Shown one piece after another: positions 17,527-26,683 of a stretch of DNA of 54,299 nucleotides. Each line of letters starts with the position of its first letter. Position 1 is the first letter of the stretch. The translations under genes and the position numbers were made by a program. The notes under the pieces are model-generated. The model was not told where the DNA came from and made no database searches. It worked only from the letters and a program-made list of their open reading frames with translations. The DNA lies in contig JAJDHX010000005.1 of assembly GCA_030266395.1 (NCBI GenBank), positions 1 through 54,299 on the forward strand, given 5' to 3'. This stretch comes from Selenomonadales bacterium OttesenSCG-928-I06. GTDB lineage: Bacteria > Bacillota > Negativicutes > Sporomusales > Sporomusaceae.

Positions 17527-18570
17527 TTATTTTGCTTCGCTAGCTGCCAATGCTCTTTCAAAGATATCTTCGCCAATTTTGCTTTTCCAGTTGTTCCATG
17601 TTGGTTCTATAGATTTTTTGAAAGCTTCTCTTTGTTCTGGTGTTAAAGTCACAACTTTAACTTTGTCTGAAGATAATACTTGTTTTTTGAAGTTTTCTTC
17701 TTCTTCTTTAACTATTCTTGCTGCATAATCTTGAGAATCGCGCCAAGTTGATTTAACTAATGCACGTAAATCTTCTGGTAAGCTGTCCATGAATTTTTTG
17801 TTGGAAATTACACTATAGTCGAAACGACCATGATCACTGACGGTTATGTATTGGCAAACTTCAAAGAACTTTTGAGAATATATATTAGCCCAACTATTTT
17901 CAGAACCGTCAACTGTTTTTAGTTGAAGAGCGGAATAAACCTCACCAAATGGGATAGATACGCTTGTTGAACCCATATTTGTATATTGTTCAGTTAAAAT
18001 ACCGCCAGCTGCAGCGCGCCATTTTACACCAGACATATCTGCAGGTGTGACGATAGGTTTTTTGGAATTAAACCATTGTTTGAAGCCGCTAGGAATGAAT
18101 CCTATGCCTACTAACCCTTTTTTCTCTAATCTGGAAAGCATTTTTTGACCGCCTTCAGGATCATTGAAGAATTTAATTACTGATTCTTCAGTTGGGAATA
18201 AGAACATAAGATCAAAAATTTGGAATCCTGGATCAAGAGAAACTACTTTTGTTGAAGATGGAGCTATAAATTGACAGTTGTTAGCTACCAAAGCTTCCAT
18301 TTCATCAGCATCGCCATATAATTGGCTGGAAGGGTATACTTCTACTTTTATACGTCCGTTACTTCTTTTTTCTAATTCTGTTGCAAAATATTGAATAGCT
18401 TTTCCTTTAGGAGTTTCTGCTGCAACGACATGAGTAAATTTAGCTATAATAGGTCCGTCCGATTTAGTTGTTACTGCCTTGTCGCCACCACATCCAGATA
18501 AAATTAAACTTAGTGATATGATTAGGGTTAATGCTAATAACCAAGTTTTATTGAGTGTTAATGATTTCAT
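17527..18570 (-). CDS. dctP: TRAP transporter substrate-binding lipoprotein, DctP family
   Basis: The 347-residue protein begins with a lipoprotein signal ending in LSGC, with C27 as the lipidated cysteine, so it should be anchored to a membrane facing the periplasm. DctP features include FTHVVAAETPKGKAIQYFA at the mature N-terminus, GVKWRAA with the arginine usual for carboxylate binding, and IPFGEVYSALQLKTVDG. AAGGAGG lies before the ATG. First gene of dctPQM. A lipid-anchored DctP is common in Firmicutes. The ligand cannot be assigned from sequence. Confidence 0.93.
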   Translation of the reverse strand: MKSLTLNKTWLLALTLIISLSLILSGCGGDKAVTTKSDGPIIAKFTHVVAAETPKGKAIQYFATELEKRSNGRIKVEVYPSSQLYGDADEMEALVANNCQFIAPSSTKVVSLDPGFQIFDLMFLFPTEESVIKFFNDPEGGQKMLSRLEKKGLVGIGFIPSGFKQWFNSKKPIVTPADMSGVKWRAAAGGILTEQYTNMGSTSVSIPFGEVYSALQLKTVDGSENSWANIYSQKFFEVCQYITVSDHGRFDYSVISNKKFMDSLPEDLRALVKSTWRDSQDYAARIVKEEEENFKKQVLSSDKVKVVTLTPEQREAFKKSIEPTWNNWKSKIGEDIFERALAASEAK

Positions 18571-18687
18571 TCGTTAGCCTCCTTGTTTTTATGTATTATA
18601 AAAATATAACCTATGATTATTATGATTATATTGTTAAATTATGTATCACCCCTTTTCGAAATAAAGACAAATAAAAAAGTTTTAATT

Positions 18688-18703
18688 TTGAATTTTCAAT
18701 CAA
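18688..18703 (-). promoter_or_regulatory. Candidate operator copy 1 in the dctP leader (CodY-box-like)
   Basis: TTGAATTTTCAATCAA recurs with one mismatch at 18768-18783. The core AATTTTCAATCAATT matches 12 of 15 positions of the CodY consensus AATTTTCWGAAAATT. It lies about 50 bases downstream of the inferred dctP transcription start. Binding by CodY or any other factor is inferred. Confidence 0.4.
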
Positions 18704-18754
18704 TTAATAAAACCTAAAAACATTGAAATTTCTGAAATTGTTAGCTTTATAATA

Positions 18755-18783
18755 ATTATATTATTAATTGAATTTTCAGTCAA
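18755..18783 (-). promoter_or_regulatory. dctPQM promoter overlapped by operator copy 2
   Basis: On the minus strand, TTGACT (18778-18783) and TATAAT (18755-18760) are exactly 17 bp apart, giving a 5' leader of about 180 bases. The repeat TTGAATTTTCAGTCAA (18768-18783) covers the -35 element, as expected for a repressor site. The rest of 18784-19103 is AT-rich; it holds a TAGCAT/ATGCTA palindrome at 19020-19035 and no gene that I can see. Confidence 0.6.
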
Positions 18784-19103
18784 CGAAAATTTTCCATTTA
18801 GGGAAAATATAGAGAATTAAGAATAGGGTTTAAGTGTATTTTATTTTCTCTAAAATTATTTTGCAGAACAGTTTGTAACAATTTTAGTACACACCTTTCC
18901 GTTTCTCTTTTTTTATGCCAAAAGATATAGTTATACCGCTTGTGTCATACACGTTTTAGGAGTATCGAAATAACATTTTATCGATTTCTGTTTCTTCTTT
19001 TTCAAATATACGTTCTTATTAGCATAAATATGCTATTAGTTGGTGAAGTAAGACAAATATTCTAATCTGGTTATGAATCAAAATTTTATCCTAAAATCAA
19101 AGT

Positions 19104-19133
19104 TGACAATAGTTGAAATTTGTTTGTATAATA
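19104..19133 (+). promoter_or_regulatory. gltX promoter
   Basis: Consensus TTGACA (19104-19109) and TATAAT (19128-19133) are 18 bp apart, about 35 bases before the chosen gltX start. Confidence 0.75.
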
Positions 19134-19169
19134 AAACGTACCTTACATAAGTTAGGAAGGAAAAAAGAT

Positions 19170-20639
19170 ATGATAAACGGAGAAATACGGCTGAGATTTG
19201 CGCCAAGCCCGACAGGCCCTTTTCATATTGGAGGAGCACGTTCGGCTTTATTTAATTGGCTTTTAGCAAAAAAACATAATGGAACGTTGATTGTTAGATT
19301 TGAAGATACTGACAGAGAACGTTCAACTGTTGAATCTGAAGAAAATATAAAAGATAGTCTTTTGTGGCTTGGTCTGAATTGGGACGAAGGTATTGATGTT
19401 GGTGGGGAAAATGGTCCTTATCGCCAGATAGAAAGACTTGGTATTTATCAAGAATATACAGATAAGCTTGTTGAATCTGGACATGCTTATTATTGCTATT
19501 GCAGCGAAGAAGAGTTAGAAGAAGACAGAAAGCAATCTTTTGAAGAAGGTTCAAATCCTATTTATTCAGGCAGATGCAGAGATTTAAGTCCAGAAGATAA
19601 AGCGAAGTTTGTCCAAGAAGGCAGAAAGCCTACAGTAAGATTTCATGTGCCGCCTGAAGGACAGGTTATGTTTAAAGACCTTATCAGAGGCGCTATCAGC
19701 TTTGAAAAAAGCGGGATAGGTGATTTTGTAATAGTTAAATCAGACGGGATTCCTGTCTACAATTATGCTGTTGTTTTAGATGATGCTTTGATGAAGGTTA
19801 CTCATGTAATAAGAGCAGAAGAACATTTGTCCAACACTCCACGTCAAATTGTTTTATATGAAGCATTAGGATTTAAGCAACCTGAATTTGGTCATGTTTC
19901 ACTTATCTTAGGCAAAGATAAAACTAAGATGAGTAAACGCCAAGGAGCAACTTCTGTTACTGAATATAGAAAATTAGGTTATCTGCCAGAAGCAATAGTT
20001 AACTTTTTAGCATTGCTTGGCTGGTCTACTGAAAGAGAAGATGAGATCTTCTCAGTGGAAGAGCTTATACAGGAATTTTCTCTAGAAAGAGTTTCTAAAA
20101 GTCCAGCTGTTTTTGATGTAGATAAACTTAATTTTATAAATTCGCAGTATATAAAAAAATCTTCTCCTGAAAGAATCGCTGATATAATAAAACCTCATCT
20201 TGTTAAAGCAGGATTTATAAAAGATGAAAATAGTGCAGATGAAAACGAGTATTTAGTTAAAGTAGCAGCAGAGATTAAAGATTACCTAAGTTTTGGCGCT
20301 CAAGCTCCGGAACATGCAGGTATCTTCTATGTAGATGAAATTCAATTTGAAAATGAAGAAGCTGCTGAGACTTTAAAATCAGAAGAAGCTAAGAATTTAA
20401 TTGAGACATTTAAAGTTAGATTAAGTGAATTAGAAGAAGTTAATCCAGAAAACATGAAAGCTCTTATTAAAAATCTTGGCAAAGAGCTCAGTGTGAAAGG
20501 CAAGCAACTGTTTATGCCTCTTAGAGTTGCTATTACAGGCAAAATGCATGGCCCGGAGCTTATTAATATAGTGCCACTAATTGGTAGAGAAAGAACGATT
20601 AAGAGAGCGGATTTTGCGCTTAAAATGGCAGGACATTAA
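19170..20639 (+). CDS. gltX: Glutamyl-tRNA synthetase
   Basis: GltX charges tRNA-Glu, and in organisms with GatCAB also tRNA-Gln. The class I motifs are clear: PFHIGGA (HIGH) near the N-terminus and KMSKRQG (KMSKS) in the middle, followed by the anticodon-binding region. I place the start at ATG 19170, behind AGGAAGGA. The open frame runs up to 19113, but that upstream part overlaps the promoter. This gives 489 residues, the normal length, beginning MINGEIRLRFAPSPTG. The minus-strand dctP operon diverges from it. Confidence 0.96.
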   Translation: MINGEIRLRFAPSPTGPFHIGGARSALFNWLLAKKHNGTLIVRFEDTDRERSTVESEENIKDSLLWLGLNWDEGIDVGGENGPYRQIERLGIYQEYTDKLVESGHAYYCYCSEEELEEDRKQSFEEGSNPIYSGRCRDLSPEDKAKFVQEGRKPTVRFHVPPEGQVMFKDLIRGAISFEKSGIGDFVIVKSDGIPVYNYAVVLDDALMKVTHVIRAEEHLSNTPRQIVLYEALGFKQPEFGHVSLILGKDKTKMSKRQGATSVTEYRKLGYLPEAIVNFLALLGWSTEREDEIFSVEELIQEFSLERVSKSPAVFDVDKLNFINSQYIKKSSPERIADIIKPHLVKAGFIKDENSADENEYLVKVAAEIKDYLSFGAQAPEHAGIFYVDEIQFENEEAAETLKSEEAKNLIETFKVRLSELEEVNPENMKALIKNLGKELSVKGKQLFMPLRVAITGKMHGPELINIVPLIGRERTIKRADFALKMAGH

Positions 20640-20648
20640 TAATTAAGA

Positions 20649-20677
20649 AGACCTTATCTTTAGATAAGGTCTTTTTT
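20649..20677 (+). terminator. gltX terminator
   Basis: AGACCTTATC and GATAAGGTCT form a 10-bp stem with a four-base loop, followed by six T. Confidence 0.85.
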
Positions 20678-20678
20678 A

Positions 20679-22502
20679 TTAATTGTGTTTTTTCCTCTCC
20701 TGAAAAAACCTATAAACAGTCTCGGCAGTCTTTTTATTCATAAGAGGGGCTTCTTGTAATTCTTCCAGAGAAGCTTCTTTAATTTTGCTTATTGTTTTGA
20801 AATGATCTAATAATGCTTTGCGTCGTTTAGAACCTACACCATCTATGTGATCTAACACAGAGACAAGATTTCTTTTAGATCTGAGTTTTCTATGATAAGT
20901 TATGGCAAATCTGTGAGCTTCATCTCGAATTCTTTTTACTAAGAATAAAGCATTGCTTTCGGGAGGCAATACTATAGGTTCTTTTTGACCTTCTTTAAAG
21001 AGATGTTCAAATCGTTCTGCCAAAGCTACAACTGCAACTTTATCAATGATTCCAGCTTCTTTTATGATAGGCAGGACAGCATTTAATTGTCCTTTGCCGC
21101 CATCTATTATAATAAGGTCAGGAAGAGGATTGTTTTTAGTACTTTTCAGATATCTTCTTGTAATTACTTCCTGCATAGACTTAAAGTCATCTGGTTTACC
21201 TTCAGTGGAGTTGATTTTAAAACGACGGTAACCATTTTTTTGAGATACACCGTTTTCAAAAACTACCATAGAAGCTACTGTTTCTGCGCCTTGGATGTGC
21301 GAGATATCAAAACATTCTATTCTGTCTGGGATTTTATCAAGTTCCAGATGTTCTGCAAGTTCTTCTAAAGAGATTTTTATGTTGTGGTCAGAGTCCAGTG
21401 GATTTTTAGAGAAATATTCTTCAAGATATGACTTAGCATTGTCATTAACCATGTTTAACAAATTTCTCTTGGCACCTCTTTGCGGGGCAAGCAGATGAAC
21501 ACTTGCTCCTTTTATATTGCTAAGCCAAGTGCTTAAAAGTTCTTTTTCTTCTTTTATTTCATGAGGCAAAAGAATTTCTTTTGGTATAAAAGTAGCTTGG
21601 TTATAATATTGTTTAATAAAGGCAGTAAGAACTTCCTCATCAGATTCGCCTTCGCTATTTGAGAGAAGAAAGTGGTTGCGCCCAATAACCATACCGTTTC
21701 TGACAAAAAAGACTTCAATACAGGTAGTATTGTTTTGTCTGGCAAGTCCTAATATATCTTGGTCGCCTTTTTCAGAGATAATATGCTGTTTTTCAATTAC
21801 TGCTTCTACAGCTTTTAATCTATCTCTAGCTTGAGCCGCTTCTTCAAATTTTAAATCTTCGGCAGCTTTAGTCATATCTTCTTTTATTTTTTTTACAACA
21901 AAGTCACTGCGACCTTCTAAAAACATTTCTAAAGACTGAATCATTCTATTGTATTCTTCTTTAGTTACATTTCCTGTACATGGTGCCAAGCAGCGTTTGA
22001 TATGGTATTCCAGGCAAGGCCTTTTGGGATTCATAGTTTTACATGATCGAAAAGGAAAGATGTTCTTTAATAATTTTATGGTTTCGTGGACTGCTCCTGC
22101 ATTTGTATATGGTCCAAAATATTTTGAACCATCTTTAATTATTTTTCTGGTAGCAAAAATGCGTGGGAAATCTTCTTTGCTGGTTAATTTTATATAAGGA
22201 TAAGATTTATCATCTTTTAAACTGATGTTGTATTTAGGATGATGCATTTTTATCAGATTACATTCCAAAATTAAAGCTTCAATTTCAGAAGAAGTAAGTA
22301 TATATTCGAAATCTGCTATTTTAGCACGAAGGGCTTTGAGTTTTGGGGCATCATTTACATTTGGGCGAAAATAGGAACACACTCTGTTTTTGAGATTAAT
22401 TGCTTTGCCAACATAAATAATATTGCCTTTAGCATCTTTCATTAAATAGGTACCAGGTTTGTTTGGTAAAAGTTTTAATTTTTCTTTTATGTTTTCCGGC
22501 AA
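20679..22502 (-). CDS. uvrC: Excinuclease ABC subunit C
   Basis: UvrC makes both incisions around a lesion during nucleotide excision repair. The N-terminal GIY-YIG nuclease is visible (PGTYLMKDAKGNIIYVGKA). It is followed by the cysteine-containing CLEYHIKRCLAPC region, a UVR motif near residue 200 (KFEEAAQARDRLKAVE), the RNase-H-like C-terminal nuclease (ECFDISHIQG, IIDGGKGQL) and terminal helix-hairpin-helix elements. I prefer TTG 22502 as start, since GAGG at 22511-22514 gives an 8-base spacer; GTG 22511 would abut the ribosome site. This gives 607 residues. uvrA lies 6 kb away on the same strand; uvrB is not in the window. Confidence 0.95.
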   Translation of the reverse strand: MPENIKEKLKLLPNKPGTYLMKDAKGNIIYVGKAINLKNRVCSYFRPNVNDAPKLKALRAKIADFEYILTSSEIEALILECNLIKMHHPKYNISLKDDKSYPYIKLTSKEDFPRIFATRKIIKDGSKYFGPYTNAGAVHETIKLLKNIFPFRSCKTMNPKRPCLEYHIKRCLAPCTGNVTKEEYNRMIQSLEMFLEGRSDFVVKKIKEDMTKAAEDLKFEEAAQARDRLKAVEAVIEKQHIISEKGDQDILGLARQNNTTCIEVFFVRNGMVIGRNHFLLSNSEGESDEEVLTAFIKQYYNQATFIPKEILLPHEIKEEKELLSTWLSNIKGASVHLLAPQRGAKRNLLNMVNDNAKSYLEEYFSKNPLDSDHNIKISLEELAEHLELDKIPDRIECFDISHIQGAETVASMVVFENGVSQKNGYRRFKINSTEGKPDDFKSMQEVITRRYLKSTKNNPLPDLIIIDGGKGQLNAVLPIIKEAGIIDKVAVVALAERFEHLFKEGQKEPIVLPPESNALFLVKRIRDEAHRFAITYHRKLRSKRNLVSVLDHIDGVGSKRRKALLDHFKTISKIKEASLEELQEAPLMNKKTAETVYRFFQERKKHN

Positions 22503-22568
22503 GGCGATCACCTCGTTCTAATAGATGTATAGTTTATGCCAATATTTATTATAATTTCAAATAAATGG

Positions 22569-22597
22569 TTGCATTAAAATAAAAATATTTGTATAAT
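22569..22597 (+). promoter_or_regulatory. Promoter of the first OmpM-like porin gene
   Basis: TTGCAT (22569-22574) and TATAAT (22592-22597) are 17 bp apart. The transcript would have a leader of about 305 bases before the porin ATG at 22912. Confidence 0.6.
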
Positions 22598-22726
22598 TTA
22601 ACTATAATATTTATTTTATAATATACCGAAAAAAAAGACAAATGGTGAGAAGTTACCTAAAAACTGAAATTGTTAGCAGGACAATAGTCGGAAAATTTCA
22701 AATTTTTACATATTTCTACAATAGCA

Positions 22727-22773
22727 AATTAGCAGGAACAATGTCTGCTAATTCTGAGGTGCACGCCTTTTTT
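22727..22773 (+). promoter_or_regulatory. Structured element in the porin leader: hairpin plus terminator-like stem
   Basis: AATTAGCAG (22727-22735) pairs perfectly with CTGCTAATT (22745-22753). It is followed by the short GC-rich palindrome AGGTGCACGCCT and six T (22757-22773). In a 300-base leader this could act as an attenuator. It matches no riboswitch class that I recognise. The rest of 22503-22911 is AT-rich with nothing else clear. Confidence 0.4.
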
Positions 22774-22911
22774 GTATTTAGGAAATGCAAAAACTGATGA
22801 CTGAAAAATGAAAAAATTTAAAAGAAGTAACTAAAGAAAAATTTAGAGGTTTTATTTAGGCGATTTAAAGTATATCTTTTATTTTTTACAAAAAAATTAG
22901 GAGGCAGAGAA

Positions 22912-24264
22912 ATGAAAAAAAATGTAGTTTTAGCACTTGCAGTGGCGTTGTCATTGAGTGTAGCTGGTACTGCGATGGCACAGAATCCATTTAATGATGT
23001 GCCACAAGGACATTGGGCTTATGATGCAGTAGCTCAACTGGAAAAAGACGGTTTAGTTACAGGTTATGGTGATGGGACCTATCGCGGTGACAGAGCAATG
23101 AGCCGTTATGAAATGGCTACAGTAGTTGCTCAAATTGATGATGCAAATGGTGAAAATGCTGAATTAATCAACAGATTAAGAAGTGAATTCGCTACAGAGC
23201 TGTACAACCTTGGTGTTCGTGTAGATAGGTTGGAAAAAAATGCTTCAACTATTAAGTTTACAGCTGATGGTAGGATTAGGTACCAAAAAAATGGCAGTGG
23301 CTCTTCGGCAATAGTAACAAAATCAGAAAGCGCCAGAGCATATTCCAGATTCCAACAACGTATTAGAATAACTATGACTGCTAATATAAATGAAAAAGTA
23401 AAATTTATTGGCAGAGTAAAATATGAAAATAGTAGTAATGTAAAATCTGCTGCAAATAAGAATCCAGGTACTTCTCATTCACATGATGTTTGGATGGAAA
23501 GAGCTGAGATTCAGTGGACAAATGGTTCCTTCCAAGGTAAGTTTGGTAGAATCATGACTAATCTTGGTCAAGGATTGATTTGGTCTAATGTATATCCGAT
23601 GGATGGTGGTTTAATAGGATATAAGACCAAGAAATGGGATGTATTTGGTGGTGTAGTTGATTTTGGTGCGTGGAATTTACCTCATGGTGACCATGCTCCA
23701 TCTGCTAGTGAAGCAACGATGAAAAGTAAAGTTGGTTCAGCAGCAAATATTGGCTATAACATAAATGATAAAGTTAGCATTACAGGTGCGTATTTCAATA
23801 GCCACAATGAAAATGTTTATCCTTTCAGCCAAATGTCTTTCGGTATTAATGCCAAATTAGGCAAAGATTGGAGACTGATGGGAGAGTATATCAAAAATAA
23901 TGCTGATTTGCCTAAATCATTAACAAAAAACAGAGATCAAGATCACGGCTATTGGGTAAGACTGCAATATAAGGATATTAATATGAAAAAGCCGGGAACT
24001 TATGGCATATATGCAGAATATCTGAAATTGGGAGCATATTCATTGGATAGTAAAGTGTGGGGTCATATACTTGATATCGCAGCAGGTAATGGCTGGAATG
24101 AGCAGAATACAAAATCTGATGGTGCTAAAGGCTATGGTATCAATGTTCGCTATGTTTTTGCTAAAAACATGAATCTTCAAGTTACTTTCCATGATCTTAA
24201 GAAATATGATGGATCAGAAAGTTACAGACACTACTATCAAGTAGCAACTAATTTTGCTTTCTAA
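22912..24264 (+). CDS. OmpM-like outer membrane porin with N-terminal SLH domain (copy 1)
   Basis: The 450-residue protein has a Sec signal peptide (residues 1-24, cleaved after AMA) and one SLH domain at about 25-85 (FNDVPQGHWAYDAVAQL, then GYGDGTYRGDRAMSRYEMATVV). A short coiled-coil linker at about 88-115 leads to a C-terminal beta-barrel rich in alternating aromatic/polar strands and ending in phenylalanine. In Negativicutes, OmpM porins tether the outer membrane by SLH binding to polyamine-decorated peptidoglycan and form diffusion pores. AGGAGG lies 7 bases before the ATG. A paralogue lies 2.7 kb downstream; the two are nearly identical through the signal and SLH parts and more diverged in the barrel. 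Confidence 0.93.
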   Translation: MKKNVVLALAVALSLSVAGTAMAQNPFNDVPQGHWAYDAVAQLEKDGLVTGYGDGTYRGDRAMSRYEMATVVAQIDDANGENAELINRLRSEFATELYNLGVRVDRLEKNASTIKFTADGRIRYQKNGSGSSAIVTKSESARAYSRFQQRIRITMTANINEKVKFIGRVKYENSSNVKSAANKNPGTSHSHDVWMERAEIQWTNGSFQGKFGRIMTNLGQGLIWSNVYPMDGGLIGYKTKKWDVFGGVVDFGAWNLPHGDHAPSASEATMKSKVGSAANIGYNINDKVSITGAYFNSHNENVYPFSQMSFGINAKLGKDWRLMGEYIKNNADLPKSLTKNRDQDHGYWVRLQYKDINMKKPGTYGIYAEYLKLGAYSLDSKVWGHILDIAAGNGWNEQNTKSDGAKGYGINVRYVFAKNMNLQVTFHDLKKYDGSESYRHYYQVATNFAF

Positions 24265-24280
24265 AATAAAAGAGTAAAAA

Positions 24281-24317
24281 AACAAGGTATAGTTATAATA
24301 CTATACCTTGTTTTTTT
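24281..24317 (+). terminator. Terminator of porin copy 1
   Basis: AACAAGGTATAGT (24281-24293) pairs with ACTATACCTTGTT (24300-24312), followed by T to 24317. Confidence 0.9.
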
Positions 24318-24387
24318 ATTAATTGATTATGTTATCTCTATATGGTTAAAGAATATTTATAGTTATTTGTGGAATAGTAAATAATAG

Positions 24388-24416
24388 TTGCAATATGGTT
24401 TAAATCTTTGTATAAT
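24388..24416 (+). promoter_or_regulatory. accC promoter
   Basis: TTGCAA (24388-24393) and TATAAT (24411-24416) are 17 bp apart, about 80 bases before the accC start. Confidence 0.6.
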
Positions 24417-24498
24417 TCAATTCAAATGATAGGTGATTTTGGAATATAAATAATAAATTAATACATAGAATTTTGGCCTCATATCTGGAGGGAGCAGG

Positions 24499-25833
24499 AT
24501 GTTTAAACGTTTACTTATTGCAAATCGCGGTGAAATTGCCGTTAGAATTATTAGAGCTTGTCAGGAACTTGATATTGAAACAGTTGCTATTTATTCAGAA
24601 GCAGACGCTAGTGCACTTCATGTACAATTAGCTGATTTTGCCTACCTTATAGGACCTGCTGAAGCAGCTCAAAGTTATCTTAATAAACAGGCTATAGTTG
24701 AAGCTGCTATAGATACTAAATCTGAGGCAATTCATCCAGGTTATGGATTTTTATCTGAAGATCATGAATTTGCTAAGATGGTCGAAGAAAGCGGTATAGT
24801 ATTTGTTGGTCCTTCTTCTGATACAATTTTTGAAGTTGGCGATAAAGGTGAAGCAAGAAAAGCTATGGTTAAAGCTGGTCTTAGTATGTTAGAAGGGACT
24901 AAACTTATAGACAGTGTTGAAGAAGCTCTTGTTCAGGCAGATTTGGTTGGTTATCCGATTATTTTAAAGCCGGTTCATAGCGGTGGTGGCAGAGGTATGT
25001 ATATAGCCTTTGATTCAGATGATTTGGTAGCAGCAATTGAAAAATATAACAATTCTTCTTTAGCAGGTACACCTTTTTATTTTGAAAAGTATTTAGCAGA
25101 AGCAAGACATATAGAAGTGCAAATTATTGGCGACAATTATGGTCATGTTGTTCACCTTGGTGAAAGAGAATGTTCTCTGCAAAGACGTAATCAAAAGATT
25201 TTAGAGGAAGCTCCTTCAAGTGCTCTTACTAATAAAAGCAGAAAAGTTGTTGGTGAACTTGCGGTCAGAGCTGCTAAGAGCGTACACTATGTAAATGCAG
25301 GTACTGTGGAATTTTTAATGGATGCTGAAGGTAATTTTCATTTTATGGAGATAAACCCAAGGATTCAGGTTGAACATGGTATAACAGAAATGATTACAGG
25401 AATAGATCTTGTAAAAACTCAGATTCAAATTGCGGCTGGTCAGTCATTGACTTTAAGTCAAGATGACATTACTTTTACAGGTCATGCAATTGAATGCCGT
25501 ATCAATGCAGAAGATGCCAATAATAATTTCATTCCTTCTCCTGGGCAAATCACTTTTTATCATCCGCCAGGTGGCTCAAATGTTAGAGTAGATACTGGTG
25601 TTTGTGCAGGTTCTGTTATTACAATGCATTATGATTCTCTTATTGCTAAAGTTCTTGCATATGGCAAAACAAGAGGTGAAGCAATAACTACAATGAAAAG
25701 AGCTCTTAAAGAATTTAGAGTAGAAGGAATAGAAACAACAATAGATTTTCATAGAAAGCTTATGATAGATCCAAACTTTAAAATGGGTAGGATTGATACT
25801 CAATTTATTAATAGAAGAATAGTAAAAGACTAA
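24499..25833 (+). CDS. accC: Biotin carboxylase subunit (acetyl-CoA carboxylase type)
   Basis: The 444-residue protein carries ATP-dependent carboxylation of biotin on a carrier protein. The N-terminal domain starts FKRLLIANRGEIAVRIIRA. The ATP-grasp glycine loop is HSGGGRGMYIAF, and the catalytic region reads MEINPRIQVEHGITEM, where most AccC proteins have NTRxQVEHPVTE. GGAGGG lies before the ATG. It has its own promoter and terminator; no accB or carboxyltransferase gene is adjacent, so its partners are elsewhere. It could equally serve another biotin enzyme such as a pyruvate carboxylase split form. Confidence 0.9.
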   Translation: MFKRLLIANRGEIAVRIIRACQELDIETVAIYSEADASALHVQLADFAYLIGPAEAAQSYLNKQAIVEAAIDTKSEAIHPGYGFLSEDHEFAKMVEESGIVFVGPSSDTIFEVGDKGEARKAMVKAGLSMLEGTKLIDSVEEALVQADLVGYPIILKPVHSGGGRGMYIAFDSDDLVAAIEKYNNSSLAGTPFYFEKYLAEARHIEVQIIGDNYGHVVHLGERECSLQRRNQKILEEAPSSALTNKSRKVVGELAVRAAKSVHYVNAGTVEFLMDAEGNFHFMEINPRIQVEHGITEMITGIDLVKTQIQIAAGQSLTLSQDDITFTGHAIECRINAEDANNNFIPSPGQITFYHPPGGSNVRVDTGVCAGSVITMHYDSLIAKVLAYGKTRGEAITTMKRALKEFRVEGIETTIDFHRKLMIDPNFKMGRIDTQFINRRIVKD

Positions 25834-25863
25834 AAAGAAGTTACCTTGGTAACTTCTTTTTGA
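25834..25863. terminator. Bidirectional terminator between accC and the QueG-like gene
   Basis: AAAGAAGTTACC and GGTAACTTCTTT form a 12-bp stem with a two- to four-base loop, A-rich on the left and T-rich on the right. Confidence 0.85.
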
Positions 25864-25864
25864 T

Positions 25865-26683
25865 TTATATTTTTTTAGGAATACGATCTCTGCAAGGCAC
25901 AGCTACTTGGCATTTCCCACAGCCATAGCGACTGCGTCCTGTATTAAACATTTGAGTTGCATTAACAAATTTCATGCAAGGGATATGGGATTTTGCTTCT
26001 GCCATATCTTTATTTTTATCTATAGCATCTGCGGGGCAGTTTATAGCACATTTACCGCAGTTTATACAGTAATCGTACAGGCCGGAATAAGGTCTTTCAT
26101 CAACAGGCAGTTCAAGATTTGTAATTATACTGCTAAGACGCCCGGCAATACCTTTTTTTGTGATAAGCCCTTTGGAAAGAGAAAAAGTTCCTAAACCACA
26201 AACATATGCTGCATGTCGTTCTGACCAGTTTGATTTAGTATGGTCATAAACTTTAAATCTACTATCATTAGTAGGGGCTATTACATTATAGCCTTCTTTT
26301 TTTATTTCTTCTACCAGGTGATCCATCAATGCTTTTTGGACAATCTGTCCTTCTATTCTAGCCATTAACCATTCGTCAGCCGGTTTGGTTAAATCTTTGG
26401 CATTTGCTTCTTTTATTCTTAAAGTAAATGGAGTGAAAATAGAAATAATGCTTTTAGCATCAGGCAGCCATTCAGTAGGAAGCATAAAATTTTCGTGTAT
26501 TCCTTGAGGAGATTTTAAATAATTAAAGAATGGATCTTGTGCTGAACCTATATTTAAAATAGGATCTTCATATATTTTCATTCCTACCAGATCTGATCTA
26601 AGTGCAAATTCTTTACTGATATAATTTAATTGTGTTGTTTGAACAAATTTTGTAGCTATATTAGTTATTTGTTCTTTATTCAT
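25865..26683 (-). CDS. QueG-like 4Fe-4S protein (short epoxyqueuosine-reductase-related)
   Basis: The 272-residue protein contains SNWSERHAAYVCGLGTFSLSKG and KGIAGRLSSIITN, the segments shared with epoxyqueuosine reductase QueG and related cobamide-binding Fe-S proteins. A ferredoxin-type cluster motif (CINCGKCAINCPADAI) follows at about 207-222, with further cysteines (CMKF, YGCGKCQVAVPC) near the C-terminus that could complete a second cluster. QueG itself is usually 330-380 residues with a C-terminal HEAT-like part, which is missing here. A single gene with AGGTG before its ATG, convergent with accC. An electron-transfer or reductase role is likely; queuosine synthesis is not established. 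Confidence 0.75.
   Translation of the reverse strand: MNKEQITNIATKFVQTTQLNYISKEFALRSDLVGMKIYEDPILNIGSAQDPFFNYLKSPQGIHENFMLPTEWLPDAKSIISIFTPFTLRIKEANAKDLTKPADEWLMARIEGQIVQKALMDHLVEEIKKEGYNVIAPTNDSRFKVYDHTKSNWSERHAAYVCGLGTFSLSKGLITKKGIAGRLSSIITNLELPVDERPYSGLYDYCINCGKCAINCPADAIDKNKDMAEAKSHIPCMKFVNATQMFNTGRSRYGCGKCQVAVPCRDRIPKKI

Noticed and set aside
19020-19035. Palindrome TAGCAT/ATGCTA upstream of gltX
   Set aside because: The stem is only six bp, about 70 bases upstream of the promoter and seen once; too weak to call an operator.
18732-22677. 14-base exact repeat CTGAAATTGTTAGC at 18732 and 22664
   Set aside because: Exact 14-mers are expected by chance several times in an AT-rich 54-kb sequence, and the contexts differ.
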